Virus record (IMG/VR): IMGVR_UViG_3300025118_000036 | Location: 1 to 42,213 of that record | DNA: 42,213 nucleotides | Source: a virus | Strand: one strand, 5' to 3' | Shown here: one piece after another, positions 23,449 through 30,802 of the stretch | How the letters are laid out: the number at the start of each line of letters is the position of its first letter | Position numbering within the stretch: position 1 is the stretch's first letter | Position numbers and translations under genes: made by a program | The notes under the pieces: model-generated | Databases searched by the model: none | What the model was told of the DNA's origin: nothing | The model's input: the letters and a program-made list of their open reading frames with translations, nothing else

Positions 23449-23645
23449 TGAGAACCCAAGACTGGAGAGCGTCAAACGCGCCAAATGGGCCACAATCAAT
23501 TGTCAAATGCCCAGATTGTTCTAAAAATATTTTTGTAATAGAACGAGGCCAATCAATTTCCCTAAAAGGCAAAGGGGAACTTGTTGAAAAAACCTGCAAT
23601 TGTGGTTGCTCTATTAAGATTAGGATTATTGAAAATGCAAGCTAA
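23448..23645 (+). CDS. Small zinc-ribbon protein before the tail tube gene
   Basis: This 65-residue protein has C21-x2-C24 (CPDC) and C50-x-C52-x-C54 (CNCGC), a zinc-ribbon arrangement. AGGGAG precedes the ATG, which overlaps the preceding stop. It overlaps the following zinc-ribbon gene by about 11 bases in another frame. Function unknown. A nucleic-acid-binding regulator is possible. Confidence 0.6.
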   Translation: MRTQDWRASNAPNGPQSIVKCPDCSKNIFVIERGQSISLKGKGELVEKTCNCGCSIKIRIIENAS

Positions 23646-23994
23646 CCAAAAAAACCAACCGTACCAAGACGGTGTTTCAGAACGCCTTCAAAAAATGGAA
23701 ATGGTAATCCACGAGATTGACTCCCAGTTACAGCATGTGCAGGCTATGGTTATCGTTGCCAACAATTCTTCGAGCGAACAAGATGTTACACATGATTCAA
23801 AACACCCGATGCGGGATGATGTTTGGGCTTGCCAGAATTGTGGAGCTAGGTTGGGCATTTATAACAAAGAGCGCGAAGAGCTACGGGTAAGGTACAAAGA
23901 TTTTGTTGCTTATGTCACCCCTGGGGTTGGGGGCAAAACAATGGTGCCATGTCGCCGTTGTGGTGAACAAAATACGTTGAAAGACGAAAGATAA
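23635..23994 (+). CDS. Com-like zinc-ribbon protein
   Basis: ATG 23635, inside the end of the previous gene, gives 119 residues; the frame is open upstream to 23581 but without a binding site. The N-terminal half is helical (SERLQKMEMVIHEIDSQLQ). The C-terminal half has C66-x2-C69 and C106-x2-C109 (CQNCGARLG, CRRCGEQNTL). The layout resembles, in outline only, the Mu Com translational regulator. It directly precedes the leader element and tail tube gene, so a regulatory role is conceivable but unproven. Confidence 0.55.
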   Translation: MQANQKNQPYQDGVSERLQKMEMVIHEIDSQLQHVQAMVIVANNSSSEQDVTHDSKHPMRDDVWACQNCGARLGIYNKEREELRVRYKDFVAYVTPGVGGKTMVPCRRCGEQNTLKDER

Positions 23995-24008
23995 CCACAT
24001 GAATGTAG

Positions 24009-24066
24009 ACTAAAATACAGATACGTGGTATTCAGTATCTAAGCATTGGACGCCTAACAGGTGCAG
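24009..24066 (+). promoter_or_regulatory. Shared leader element B, upstream of the tail tube gene
   Basis: This segment reads ACTAAAATACAGATAC, ATTCAGT, CATTGGACGCC, TAACAGGTGCAG, repeating the blocks at 11842-11885 in the same order with small insertions. It is clearly non-coding here: the preceding gene ends at 23994 and the next ATG is at 24102. Both copies precede abundant virion proteins. A promoter, leader hairpin or binding site for a late regulator would all fit. Confidence 0.5.
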
Positions 24067-24101
24067 CATAATTTTGTAAACCATAACTAAGAGGCGATCC
24101 G

Positions 24102-24647
24102 ATGCCATATAATGTTCCCACTATTACAACCAACGATATTTCGTTTGGCCCTGCTGTTCTTTTTCTCGGCCCTGCTGGCGCTACCCCAACTGTAGATGTT
24201 GGCGCTATTGCAGAAGATGGCGTTTCTATTGAAATGTCTGCCGAAAAGAAAGTTATTACTCAGGGTAACCCTAAGTTGAATGTTTATACGTTCACTCAAG
24301 CACAGTCAGTCATGGCTAAGTTTACCAGTATTGAGTGGGACTTTATGAACATGGGCCGCGCCCTTGGTGCAGGAGCAACCCATTCGTCTGGTACAGAGCT
24401 TCGTTGGGGTGGTGATCCACTTGTTGAAGAGCTTGCCCTTCACATCCAACACTACATGGCAGTTACAGGCAACACCATGAACGTTTACTTGTGGAAGTGC
24501 GTTAGTGAAAGTGGAGTGTCTCCATCTTTCGGTGCAGACGAACATTCGTTTGAATACAGCTTCCAGGCTCTCCGCAGCACTACTGATTGGGCTTCTGCAT
24601 CGCTTCCAGCGACCGAGCAGTTAGTCAAGTTCAAGCGGGACGTATAA
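24102..24647 (+). CDS. Major tail tube protein
   Basis: This 181-residue protein has AAGAGG before its ATG. It is beta-rich with ISFGPAVLFLGPAGATP at the front, EDGVSIEMSAEKKVITQGNP at about 43-62, and a closing SFEYSFQALRSTTDW. These match siphovirus tail tube proteins, which stack as hexameric rings. All arginines use CGN codons, as in the capsid gene, fitting high expression. An excellent terminator follows, and the leader element precedes it. Confidence 0.82.
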   Translation: MPYNVPTITTNDISFGPAVLFLGPAGATPTVDVGAIAEDGVSIEMSAEKKVITQGNPKLNVYTFTQAQSVMAKFTSIEWDFMNMGRALGAGATHSSGTELRWGGDPLVEELALHIQHYMAVTGNTMNVYLWKCVSESGVSPSFGADEHSFEYSFQALRSTTDWASASLPATEQLVKFKRDV

Positions 24648-24681
24648 TATTTAGATTTAGCCTCTCAGCTAAATGTGCCAC

Positions 24682-24724
24682 GAAGGGGTGCCTGCTACGG
24701 ACAGCAGGTGCCTCTTCTTTTTTT
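24682..24724 (+). terminator. Intrinsic terminator after the tail tube gene
   Basis: GAAGGGGTGCCTGCT (24682-24696) pairs over all 15 positions (three wobbles) with AGCAGGTGCCTCTTC (24703-24717), loop ACGGAC, followed by seven T (24718-24724). It lies 34 bases after the stop and separates the tail tube gene from the chaperone genes. Confidence 0.9.
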
Positions 24725-24825
24725 GCCTGTTACTTTAGTCAAAAGTACGATATGGATATATTGAAGCCTATGCTATTTTAGTGCTTGTAAATAATACAGT
24801 CATAAACACGCCCTAGGAGGTGAAT

Positions 24826-25344
24826 ATGCAAGAGCAAACAGAGACTACGCCACCAGCAACCCCAACCGTAAACGGGGTAGTTGACGAGGTAGCACAAGAT
24901 AAGCAGTTTTTTGAGCAAATGGAATCATTGCTGTCCAAGCTTGTCCCACCAGATGAAGTGGTGCTGACGACTTGCACAGGCAACAAAATTACCCTCCCAG
25001 GAACGATTGCTGCACGCCAGCAAATCAAAGTATTCCGACTGATGCGGAGCTTGTTTGATGAAGGTGAGATCAAGAATATCTTATCTGCATTTTCGGGTGA
25101 AGCCGAATCAAGCATTATTGATATTGTCCTTTCCATTGCTACAAATGAAGTGATCGCAGAAAAGCTTGGTGAAATTTTCACTGCTGCGTACCCAACAGCA
25201 CTTGCTGGAGAAGACCCGCTTGATGTGTTGCCGCTAGAGGAGTTGATTACATCACTTGTCCCTTTTTCCGAACGCTTCATCAAGAAACTGGGGATGGGGG
25301 TAGCGACTCTAGGGAAGAACGCGATGGAGCTTCAGGAAAACTAA
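24826..25344 (+). CDS. Tail assembly chaperone, upstream frame (gpG-like)
   Basis: ATG 24826 with TAGGAGGT 5 bases upstream gives 172 residues (GTG 24820 is a possible but worse start). The protein is acidic and helical (QFFEQMESLLSKLVPPDEVV; IKVFRLMRSLFDEGEIKNIL), as expected for the first member of the chaperone pair between tail tube and tape measure genes. It would bind the tape measure protein and recruit tube subunits. A CCCTTTT slip site near the end allows a longer product including the next frame. The preceding 100 bases after the terminator must hold a promoter; TTTAGT-N17-TATATT near 24736-24764 is a weak candidate. Confidence 0.75.
   Translation: MQEQTETTPPATPTVNGVVDEVAQDKQFFEQMESLLSKLVPPDEVVLTTCTGNKITLPGTIAARQQIKVFRLMRSLFDEGEIKNILSAFSGEAESSIIDIVLSIATNEVIAEKLGEIFTAAYPTALAGEDPLDVLPLEELITSLVPFSERFIKKLGMGVATLGKNAMELQEN
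25260..25266 (+). other. Programmed -1 ribosomal frameshift site CCCTTTT
   Basis: In the zero frame the heptamer reads C CCT TTT, a perfect X XXY YYZ slippery sequence. After a -1 slip the new frame is open for 122 codons, through to TAG 25632-25634, fusing both tail chaperone parts into a 269-residue protein. Upstream-frame termination is 78 bases later at 25344. This is the standard lambda gpG/gpGT arrangement. Confidence 0.7.
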
Positions 25345-25634
25345 ACATAGAGGATTTAGAGAGGGGGCTTGGCTTGATGTTTGTATCAGGCTGGAAACTG
25401 GACGAAGTACTAGACCTCTCTTGGGAACAATTAAGGCTGTGTATTTACTGCATGGTTTCTTACAAAATGGAACAAGTAAATATGTTGGCCGAAATGGCGA
25501 CAACTGCTCTTGGGGGCAAGGTAAAGAAAAAAGGTAAATCGGGTACTAAAAAAGAGGCATCTAAAAAAGATAAAGCTTCAAAAGAACAAGCAATGTTACA
25601 CTCAATCAAATCTGCTGGGTTTAATTTTGATTAG
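25266..25634 (+). CDS. Tail assembly chaperone, frameshift extension (gpT-like)
   Basis: This region is read after the -1 slip at 25260-25266 as the C-terminal part of a fused chaperone. Between 25266 and 25376 the frame encodes plausible protein (NIEDLERGLGLMFVSGW) that continues into KLDEVLDLSWEQLRLCIYCM, then a Lys/Ser-rich stretch. ATG 25377 could also start it alone, but no Shine-Dalgarno site precedes it, favouring the frameshift. The final segment (KKKGKSGTKKEASKKDKASK) is strongly basic. It is followed directly by the tape measure gene, as expected. Confidence 0.7.
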   Translation, partial: FRTLHQETGDGGSDSREERDGASGKLNIEDLERGLGLMFVSGWKLDEVLDLSWEQLRLCIYCMVSYKMEQVNMLAEMATTALGGKVKKKGKSGTKKEASKKDKASKEQAMLHSIKSAGFNFD

Positions 25635-25699
25635 ATACAGTTCTGAAATATTGGTGTAAATGAGCTAATGTATAGTGGGTAATTCGGGGAAAATTTAAG

Positions 25700-28600
25700 G
25701 TGAGCATTAAAAATGAAATAGGCTTTGTCCTTAAACTCAGCGCTCAGAAGTTTACTGCTGGTGCAAGCGCAGCTACATCTTCGTTACAACAATTAGATAA
25801 TGCAGCAAAAAATATAGGTAAATCCTTAGATAAGCACACAGGGCGTGCTTTAAAGAGAACCACCCAAGCCTTTACTGGCTTGATGGCTGCAAGCGCAGTT
25901 GTTGGTGCTCGGTTTGATCGTGAAATGACCTTTATGGGTGCGATCACGCAAGCGACAAGCCAAGAAATGGAGGGGATGACTGAAAAAGCCAGGGAGCTTG
26001 GCCGCAGCACCATGTTTAGTGCGACCCAAGCTGCCCAAGCCATGCAGAACCTTGCTCGTGCTGGTATGACTACAAACGAGATCATGGAGGCTTCTGGGCC
26101 TGCGTTGATGCTTGCTGGTGCTGCTGGTACAGATATGACTACAGCAACAAACTTGCTGGCAGCAACACTCGCTCAGTTTAACCTTGATGCGACTGAATCT
26201 AGCAGGGTTACGGATGTATTCGCTACAGCAATTACAAGCTCTCTATTTGATGTAAACAGCCTTAAAGAGGCTATGAAGTATGCTGGTACGGTTGGTCAAG
26301 CTTTTGGCATGTCCATTGAGGAAAGTACGGCTGCTGTAGCGCAATTTAGGAATATTGGTCTAGAAGGAAGTTTGGCTGGTACTAACTTCCGTATGGCTAT
26401 GCAGTCGGCGGCTGTAGAAACGGAGAAAAAGCGCCGTACTTTGCAAAAACTTGGCCTCACAATGGCCGACATTAACCCCCAGTACCACACTTTTGGGGAC
26501 ATTCTAGAAACACTGGGTAATACATCAGCAGATGTTGGGGATTCTCTTGAGATCTTTGGCCGAAGGGCTGGCGCTAACATGGCTGGCCTTATTGATAATG
26601 CTAGGCAAGGAAACGACGAATACGGTGAACTTCTTAGTACACTAGAGTCTTCTGTTGGCCAAACTGATCGCTTGTACCAACAAGCCACAGACAATATTTT
26701 AGATCAAGCCATTATTGTAAAGTCAGCATTTCAAGACATATTGCTTTCGATCTTTGGTACTTACCAAGAACCTATGTCGAATATGCTTACCACAATAGCA
26801 TCTTCGTTAAACAAAACTTCAGAATCTATACAGGCAGATGCGGATAAAACGGAAAACGCCTGGACTAGGATGATGGAGCGCATTGAAGTCTACTTTATCT
26901 TAAATGCAGGCAATTGGGGTGAAATCATAACCAACCTAATGGTAAAAGTGGCGAACGTAGCCGTCACATTTATTAGGTGGCTGCCCATCCTTGCAGATAT
27001 CGCTACAGTTATGGCTACAATATGGGCTGTAAATAAAGTCCGAGCGTTTTCAACAGTGATAACTGGGACAGTAATCCCAGCTATGAGGAGTTTAGCTGTT
27101 GCGGCTACACAAGCGGGGACAGCCCAAAGAGGCTTTGGTGGCGCTGGCGCTATGTTTAGCAAGGCGGGCTTGGCTACCCTTGGAAAAGGGTTAGCGAAAG
27201 GCGCAATGAGGCTTACTGGGTACGGGGTGGCCATTTGGGGGGCGACTAAACTTGTAGGCCCGTTGACAAGCGGCCTTAGGAAGCTGTTTGGAATGACCAA
27301 TAATGTTGGTGATGCACAGGAGCGTGCTGCCCAAGCAATGCGGAGGTACAGAGAGCAGCTTGATGAGGTTAAGAAGGCAACGGATAGATTCTATTCCGTA
27401 GCTTCAAGTCAAACTAATAGATGGGCATTACAGCAACTAGAAGCAGCAAGAAGCGGGGACGAGCTTTCAAATTCACAAAGGCACGAATTAGAAACTTTGG
27501 CTGAGCTTGAGGCTGGGCAAGTAAGGGCGGCTATTGCAGCAGGCCAAATGCTTATAGTAAAGCGTGAATTGAATGGCGCAATGGTAGATCAAATTGCTAC
27601 CCAAAGGCAATTGGCTGACGCCATGGTTGCTGGTGAACAAGCAGGCGCTACAGATGAAGAGTTAGAAGCAGCAGCACAAGCAAATGTTGACCGAATAACT
27701 TACCGACAGACTTTAGAAGATGATTATTACAACGGAACTGCTAAGCAAGCAAGAGAGCTTAGGCAACTGCTTGAGGATCTTAACCAGCCCACACATACAC
27801 AGAGAAGGTATAGGGAACAAATTCTTCTATCGCAGGCGGATTCGCTTGGACTAGAATACGAAAGTGTAGACGCAGCTAGAGTGCTGTTAGAGTTGCTTAA
27901 TCGCAGAGCAGCAGAAGAGCGGGCAATATTAGATAACAACAAGCGACTTGCTGATCTTGAGCTAGAAAGGGCGAGAGCTAGAACACAAGCCGTTGAAGAT
28001 GCTGCTGCTGCTGAACAAGCCAGGGAAGACGAAGCAGCAGCTAAGAAATGGCGCAGTGCTTGGGAGGCTGCCCTTAAAGCCGTAGAAAAAGCTCACAGAA
28101 AAATACGCGAGGATTGGCGGGATTCAAGAGCAACTGACAATGAACTGATCGGGATAGAATTTGAACGTAGGGTTAGGGATTTAAGGGAAACCTACCAAAC
28201 AGCTATTGACCTAGTAGGGCAGGCTTCAAGAAGAGGGACGGCACTATTAGAACAATTCTATAGAGATGTCCGCAGGATGCAGCTGACATTGGCTAACGAG
28301 TATGTAAAGGCGGTAGCAGAAAGCAACCGTGAAGCTCACCAAGAACTAATGTTGTCAGAGCTTGTACATTCACAGGATGTAGCAAAAGAGCGACTAAGAA
28401 TCGCTTTACGTAATGAAGGAGATATTGCCCGTAATTCCTACGCTGCCGTTGAGGGTAATGCGGTTGCACAACGGCGTATATGGGAAGCATGGCTAGAACG
28501 CAAAGCTATACTGGAGGAAGAGACTGACGCGGAAATAGCTAATATAAATTATGAACACGCACTAGAAGCAAGCGAAGCCTATCTTGATTTATCTCAAGAA

Positions 28601-30793
28601 GGGGAAACCGAACGTTTTCAGATAGTGGCCAAGTGGTCAAGGAAGGTTGCAAATCTCCATGAGTCTGAAATTGAGAGAAGAAATACATACGAACGCACAA
28701 TGGCTCTTGAGCTTGCACGGTATGATCGTGAGCTACGTAAAGAAACGTATGAATATGTAGGGAGAGAAGCAGAAGCTACATTGATGGAGCTATACGATAA
28801 GCTCCGAACAGCAGCCGACATACAAAACGACATATTGCGCGGGCAATTTGAAGCGGTTGTTCTAGGCCAAATAGATGAGCAGAAGAAAAGGCTTTGGTTA
28901 GAGCAAAACTTTGGGTTTGTCTTAAATGAGTTGGGCGAGCTTGGTCAAGAGATAGCTTACAAATTTGCAGGGGTATTCAGAGGTATTGCCAATGCAACTG
29001 TGGGGGTATGGTCAGCGATCACCCCTGCCATCGGAAAGACTGTTGGTGGGCTGTTTAGCCTTATGGGTACTGGGGCAGAAACCCTTGGGTTCCAGATTAG
29101 GTTTGCGCTTGGAACCGCAATAGAGTCTGCATGGGATACAGTAAAAGGCCCGCTTGCCACAGGGTTTACCGTAGTTGCTAAAAGCGTCAAAGGCGTGGGC
29201 TTTGCCTTAAAGGCGGTAAAAGCCACCCTAGGGGCCATGGTGAGCATTGTAGGCGCAGTCGGGGGCGCTTGGACTAAGGTAACAGACATTGTTGCGCGGT
29301 TTACAGGGCTAAGCATTGACGTACTTGGAACCCTTAGTGAAGCCAGGGATCTAATGAAAGAACGCGCTGATCTGCAAGAGGAGATCAATAGCGGGCAGCT
29401 AACAGGTGATGACCTAACAGATGCCCAAGCACGTTTAGCAGAAATGCCAGCGTCAGCAGGCGCAGCAGCAGCCCAAATGATCGCAGATCAATTTACAGAA
29501 GCCACCAGCTTCTTTAAGAATCTTACCAACTCCCTACCAGCTATCTTTACTGAGATAATGGCTCAGGTGCCTGTATTTGTAGCTGCAATTGGGGAAACGA
29601 TTCCAAGCCTAATGGGTGTCGTTGCAAACAACATCGGGCCTCTAGTAAACGCTTTACTTGATGGTGTGCTGTCTCTTGTTGATGCTGTGATTGACTCTCT
29701 TCCAAATGTCATCATTGCTATTACAGACATGATTCCTGGGTTTATCGGGAAGCTTATGGACGCGGCCCCCCGTATCCTTGAGTTTGTATTTGAAGCTATC
29801 GCCTACATTATTGGGGAGATTCCAAAGTTTGTAGATGTGATTGTAGCTAAGCTTCCGTCACTCATTACAGCTTTAATGGATGGCCTTGTAGATGTAGTGG
29901 TAGCACTAATGCAAGCGGCTCCAAAAATCCTAAAATCATTGGCCGATGCTTTGCCAAGCCTGATTGGGCCACTCATGGAAGGTGTGGTTGCTATCATTAT
30001 TGGTATATCTGAGAACTTAGGGCCAATAATCATGGCGGTAGTAAATGCAATACCAGATATTGCTGCTGCGATTGTCAATGCACTCCCACAAATCGTGCTT
30101 GCTTTAGGGGAGCTTATGTTCACCCTTATTAGGGATTTGATAAAACTTACCCTTACCGTAGTCCCTGCCTTGATCATTATGATCCCAAGGTTCTTCGCAG
30201 AGGTCGCTAACAACTTCTGGGCATTGCTAGATAGTGCTTTCGGCAAGATCAAAGATTGGTGGAATAACTTTGACTTTAGCCAATTCATGGATGGGCTTGG
30301 CGATGCTATTTGGAATGGGCTGAAACAAATGGTTGGGTTCTTTAGAGACTTAATCAAAGAGATTGTAACTTTAGGGTATGCGGAAACACAGTCATTTGGG
30401 GACACCCCAGAAGTAATGACCGCTGGATCAGGTGGGGCGCTTACAAGGTTTGCTCCTGGCGATTTGTTCTTAGCCGCAAAAACTCCAGCAGGTTTGCTGA
30501 AACAACTTGCAGGATCTCTTGGCTCAATGGGGCTTAGCAGCCCATCAGCACCAGAAATGGATTTAAGCGCAATACCATCTATGGTTAGCGCATTAGGTAA
30601 CGCTGTTCTTACAACTGGCAGTTCGGGTGGCGGGGACTTAAGGGTAACAGTAGTTGCAGAAGGAAAAACATTAGACGATGTGCTTTATACCGCTGGAAAG
30701 CGTGGGCACACACCATCACTTAAGCAAGACTTGCGAAGAGCGTCGGGGGCCACTGTTGGCTTAGATCGCGGTCGCTTTTCTAGCCAAAGCTAA
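25700..30793 (+). CDS. Tape measure protein
   Basis: This 1697-residue protein starts at GTG 25700. The N-terminal 330 residues match the TP901-type tape measure domain: FDREMTFMGAITQATS, MFSATQAAQAMQNLARAGM, AMKYAGTVGQAFGMSIEESTAAV, and IFGRRAGANMAGL. Hydrophobic segments lie near 410-440. A long alpha-helical, charged middle (about 560-1100) and a hydrophobic repeated region (about 1290-1490; repeated 'LxxxxPxxIxxxMxxxxP') follow. The end has RFAPGDLFLAAKTP, a typical closing motif. It sets tail length; by the usual 1.5 angstrom per residue this predicts a tail near 250 nm. Confidence 0.92.
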   Translation: MSIKNEIGFVLKLSAQKFTAGASAATSSLQQLDNAAKNIGKSLDKHTGRALKRTTQAFTGLMAASAVVGARFDREMTFMGAITQATSQEMEGMTEKARELGRSTMFSATQAAQAMQNLARAGMTTNEIMEASGPALMLAGAAGTDMTTATNLLAATLAQFNLDATESSRVTDVFATAITSSLFDVNSLKEAMKYAGTVGQAFGMSIEESTAAVAQFRNIGLEGSLAGTNFRMAMQSAAVETEKKRRTLQKLGLTMADINPQYHTFGDILETLGNTSADVGDSLEIFGRRAGANMAGLIDNARQGNDEYGELLSTLESSVGQTDRLYQQATDNILDQAIIVKSAFQDILLSIFGTYQEPMSNMLTTIASSLNKTSESIQADADKTENAWTRMMERIEVYFILNAGNWGEIITNLMVKVANVAVTFIRWLPILADIATVMATIWAVNKVRAFSTVITGTVIPAMRSLAVAATQAGTAQRGFGGAGAMFSKAGLATLGKGLAKGAMRLTGYGVAIWGATKLVGPLTSGLRKLFGMTNNVGDAQERAAQAMRRYREQLDEVKKATDRFYSVASSQTNRWALQQLEAARSGDELSNSQRHELETLAELEAGQVRAAIAAGQMLIVKRELNGAMVDQIATQRQLADAMVAGEQAGATDEELEAAAQANVDRITYRQTLEDDYYNGTAKQARELRQLLEDLNQPTHTQRRYREQILLSQADSLGLEYESVDAARVLLELLNRRAAEERAILDNNKRLADLELERARARTQAVEDAAAAEQAREDEAAAKKWRSAWEAALKAVEKAHRKIREDWRDSRATDNELIGIEFERRVRDLRETYQTAIDLVGQASRRGTALLEQFYRDVRRMQLTLANEYVKAVAESNREAHQELMLSELVHSQDVAKERLRIALRNEGDIARNSYAAVEGNAVAQRRIWEAWLERKAILEEETDAEIANINYEHALEASEAYLDLSQEGETERFQIVAKWSRKVANLHESEIERRNTYERTMALELARYDRELRKETYEYVGREAEATLMELYDKLRTAADIQNDILRGQFEAVVLGQIDEQKKRLWLEQNFGFVLNELGELGQEIAYKFAGVFRGIANATVGVWSAITPAIGKTVGGLFSLMGTGAETLGFQIRFALGTAIESAWDTVKGPLATGFTVVAKSVKGVGFALKAVKATLGAMVSIVGAVGGAWTKVTDIVARFTGLSIDVLGTLSEARDLMKERADLQEEINSGQLTGDDLTDAQARLAEMPASAGAAAAQMIADQFTEATSFFKNLTNSLPAIFTEIMAQVPVFVAAIGETIPSLMGVVANNIGPLVNALLDGVLSLVDAVIDSLPNVIIAITDMIPGFIGKLMDAAPRILEFVFEAIAYIIGEIPKFVDVIVAKLPSLITALMDGLVDVVVALMQAAPKILKSLADALPSLIGPLMEGVVAIIIGISENLGPIIMAVVNAIPDIAAAIVNALPQIVLALGELMFTLIRDLIKLTLTVVPALIIMIPRFFAEVANNFWALLDSAFGKIKDWWNNFDFSQFMDGLGDAIWNGLKQMVGFFRDLIKEIVTLGYAETQSFGDTPEVMTAGSGGALTRFAPGDLFLAAKTPAGLLKQLAGSLGSMGLSSPSAPEMDLSAIPSMVSALGNAVLTTGSSGGGDLRVTVVAEGKTLDDVLYTAGKRGHTPSLKQDLRRASGATVGLDRGRFSSQS

Positions 30794-30802
30794 GGGGTAA
30801 AG

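Noticed and set aside
25335-25341. GGAAAAC as an alternative slip site
   Set aside because: In the reading frame it is G GAA AAC, which does not fit X XXY YYZ; re-pairing in the P site would be poor. CCCTTTT upstream fits fully.
29803-30405. 200-residue minus-strand frame inside the tape measure gene
   Set aside because: It lies wholly inside a clear gene and is explained by its repeated codon pattern. No ribosome binding site is seen.
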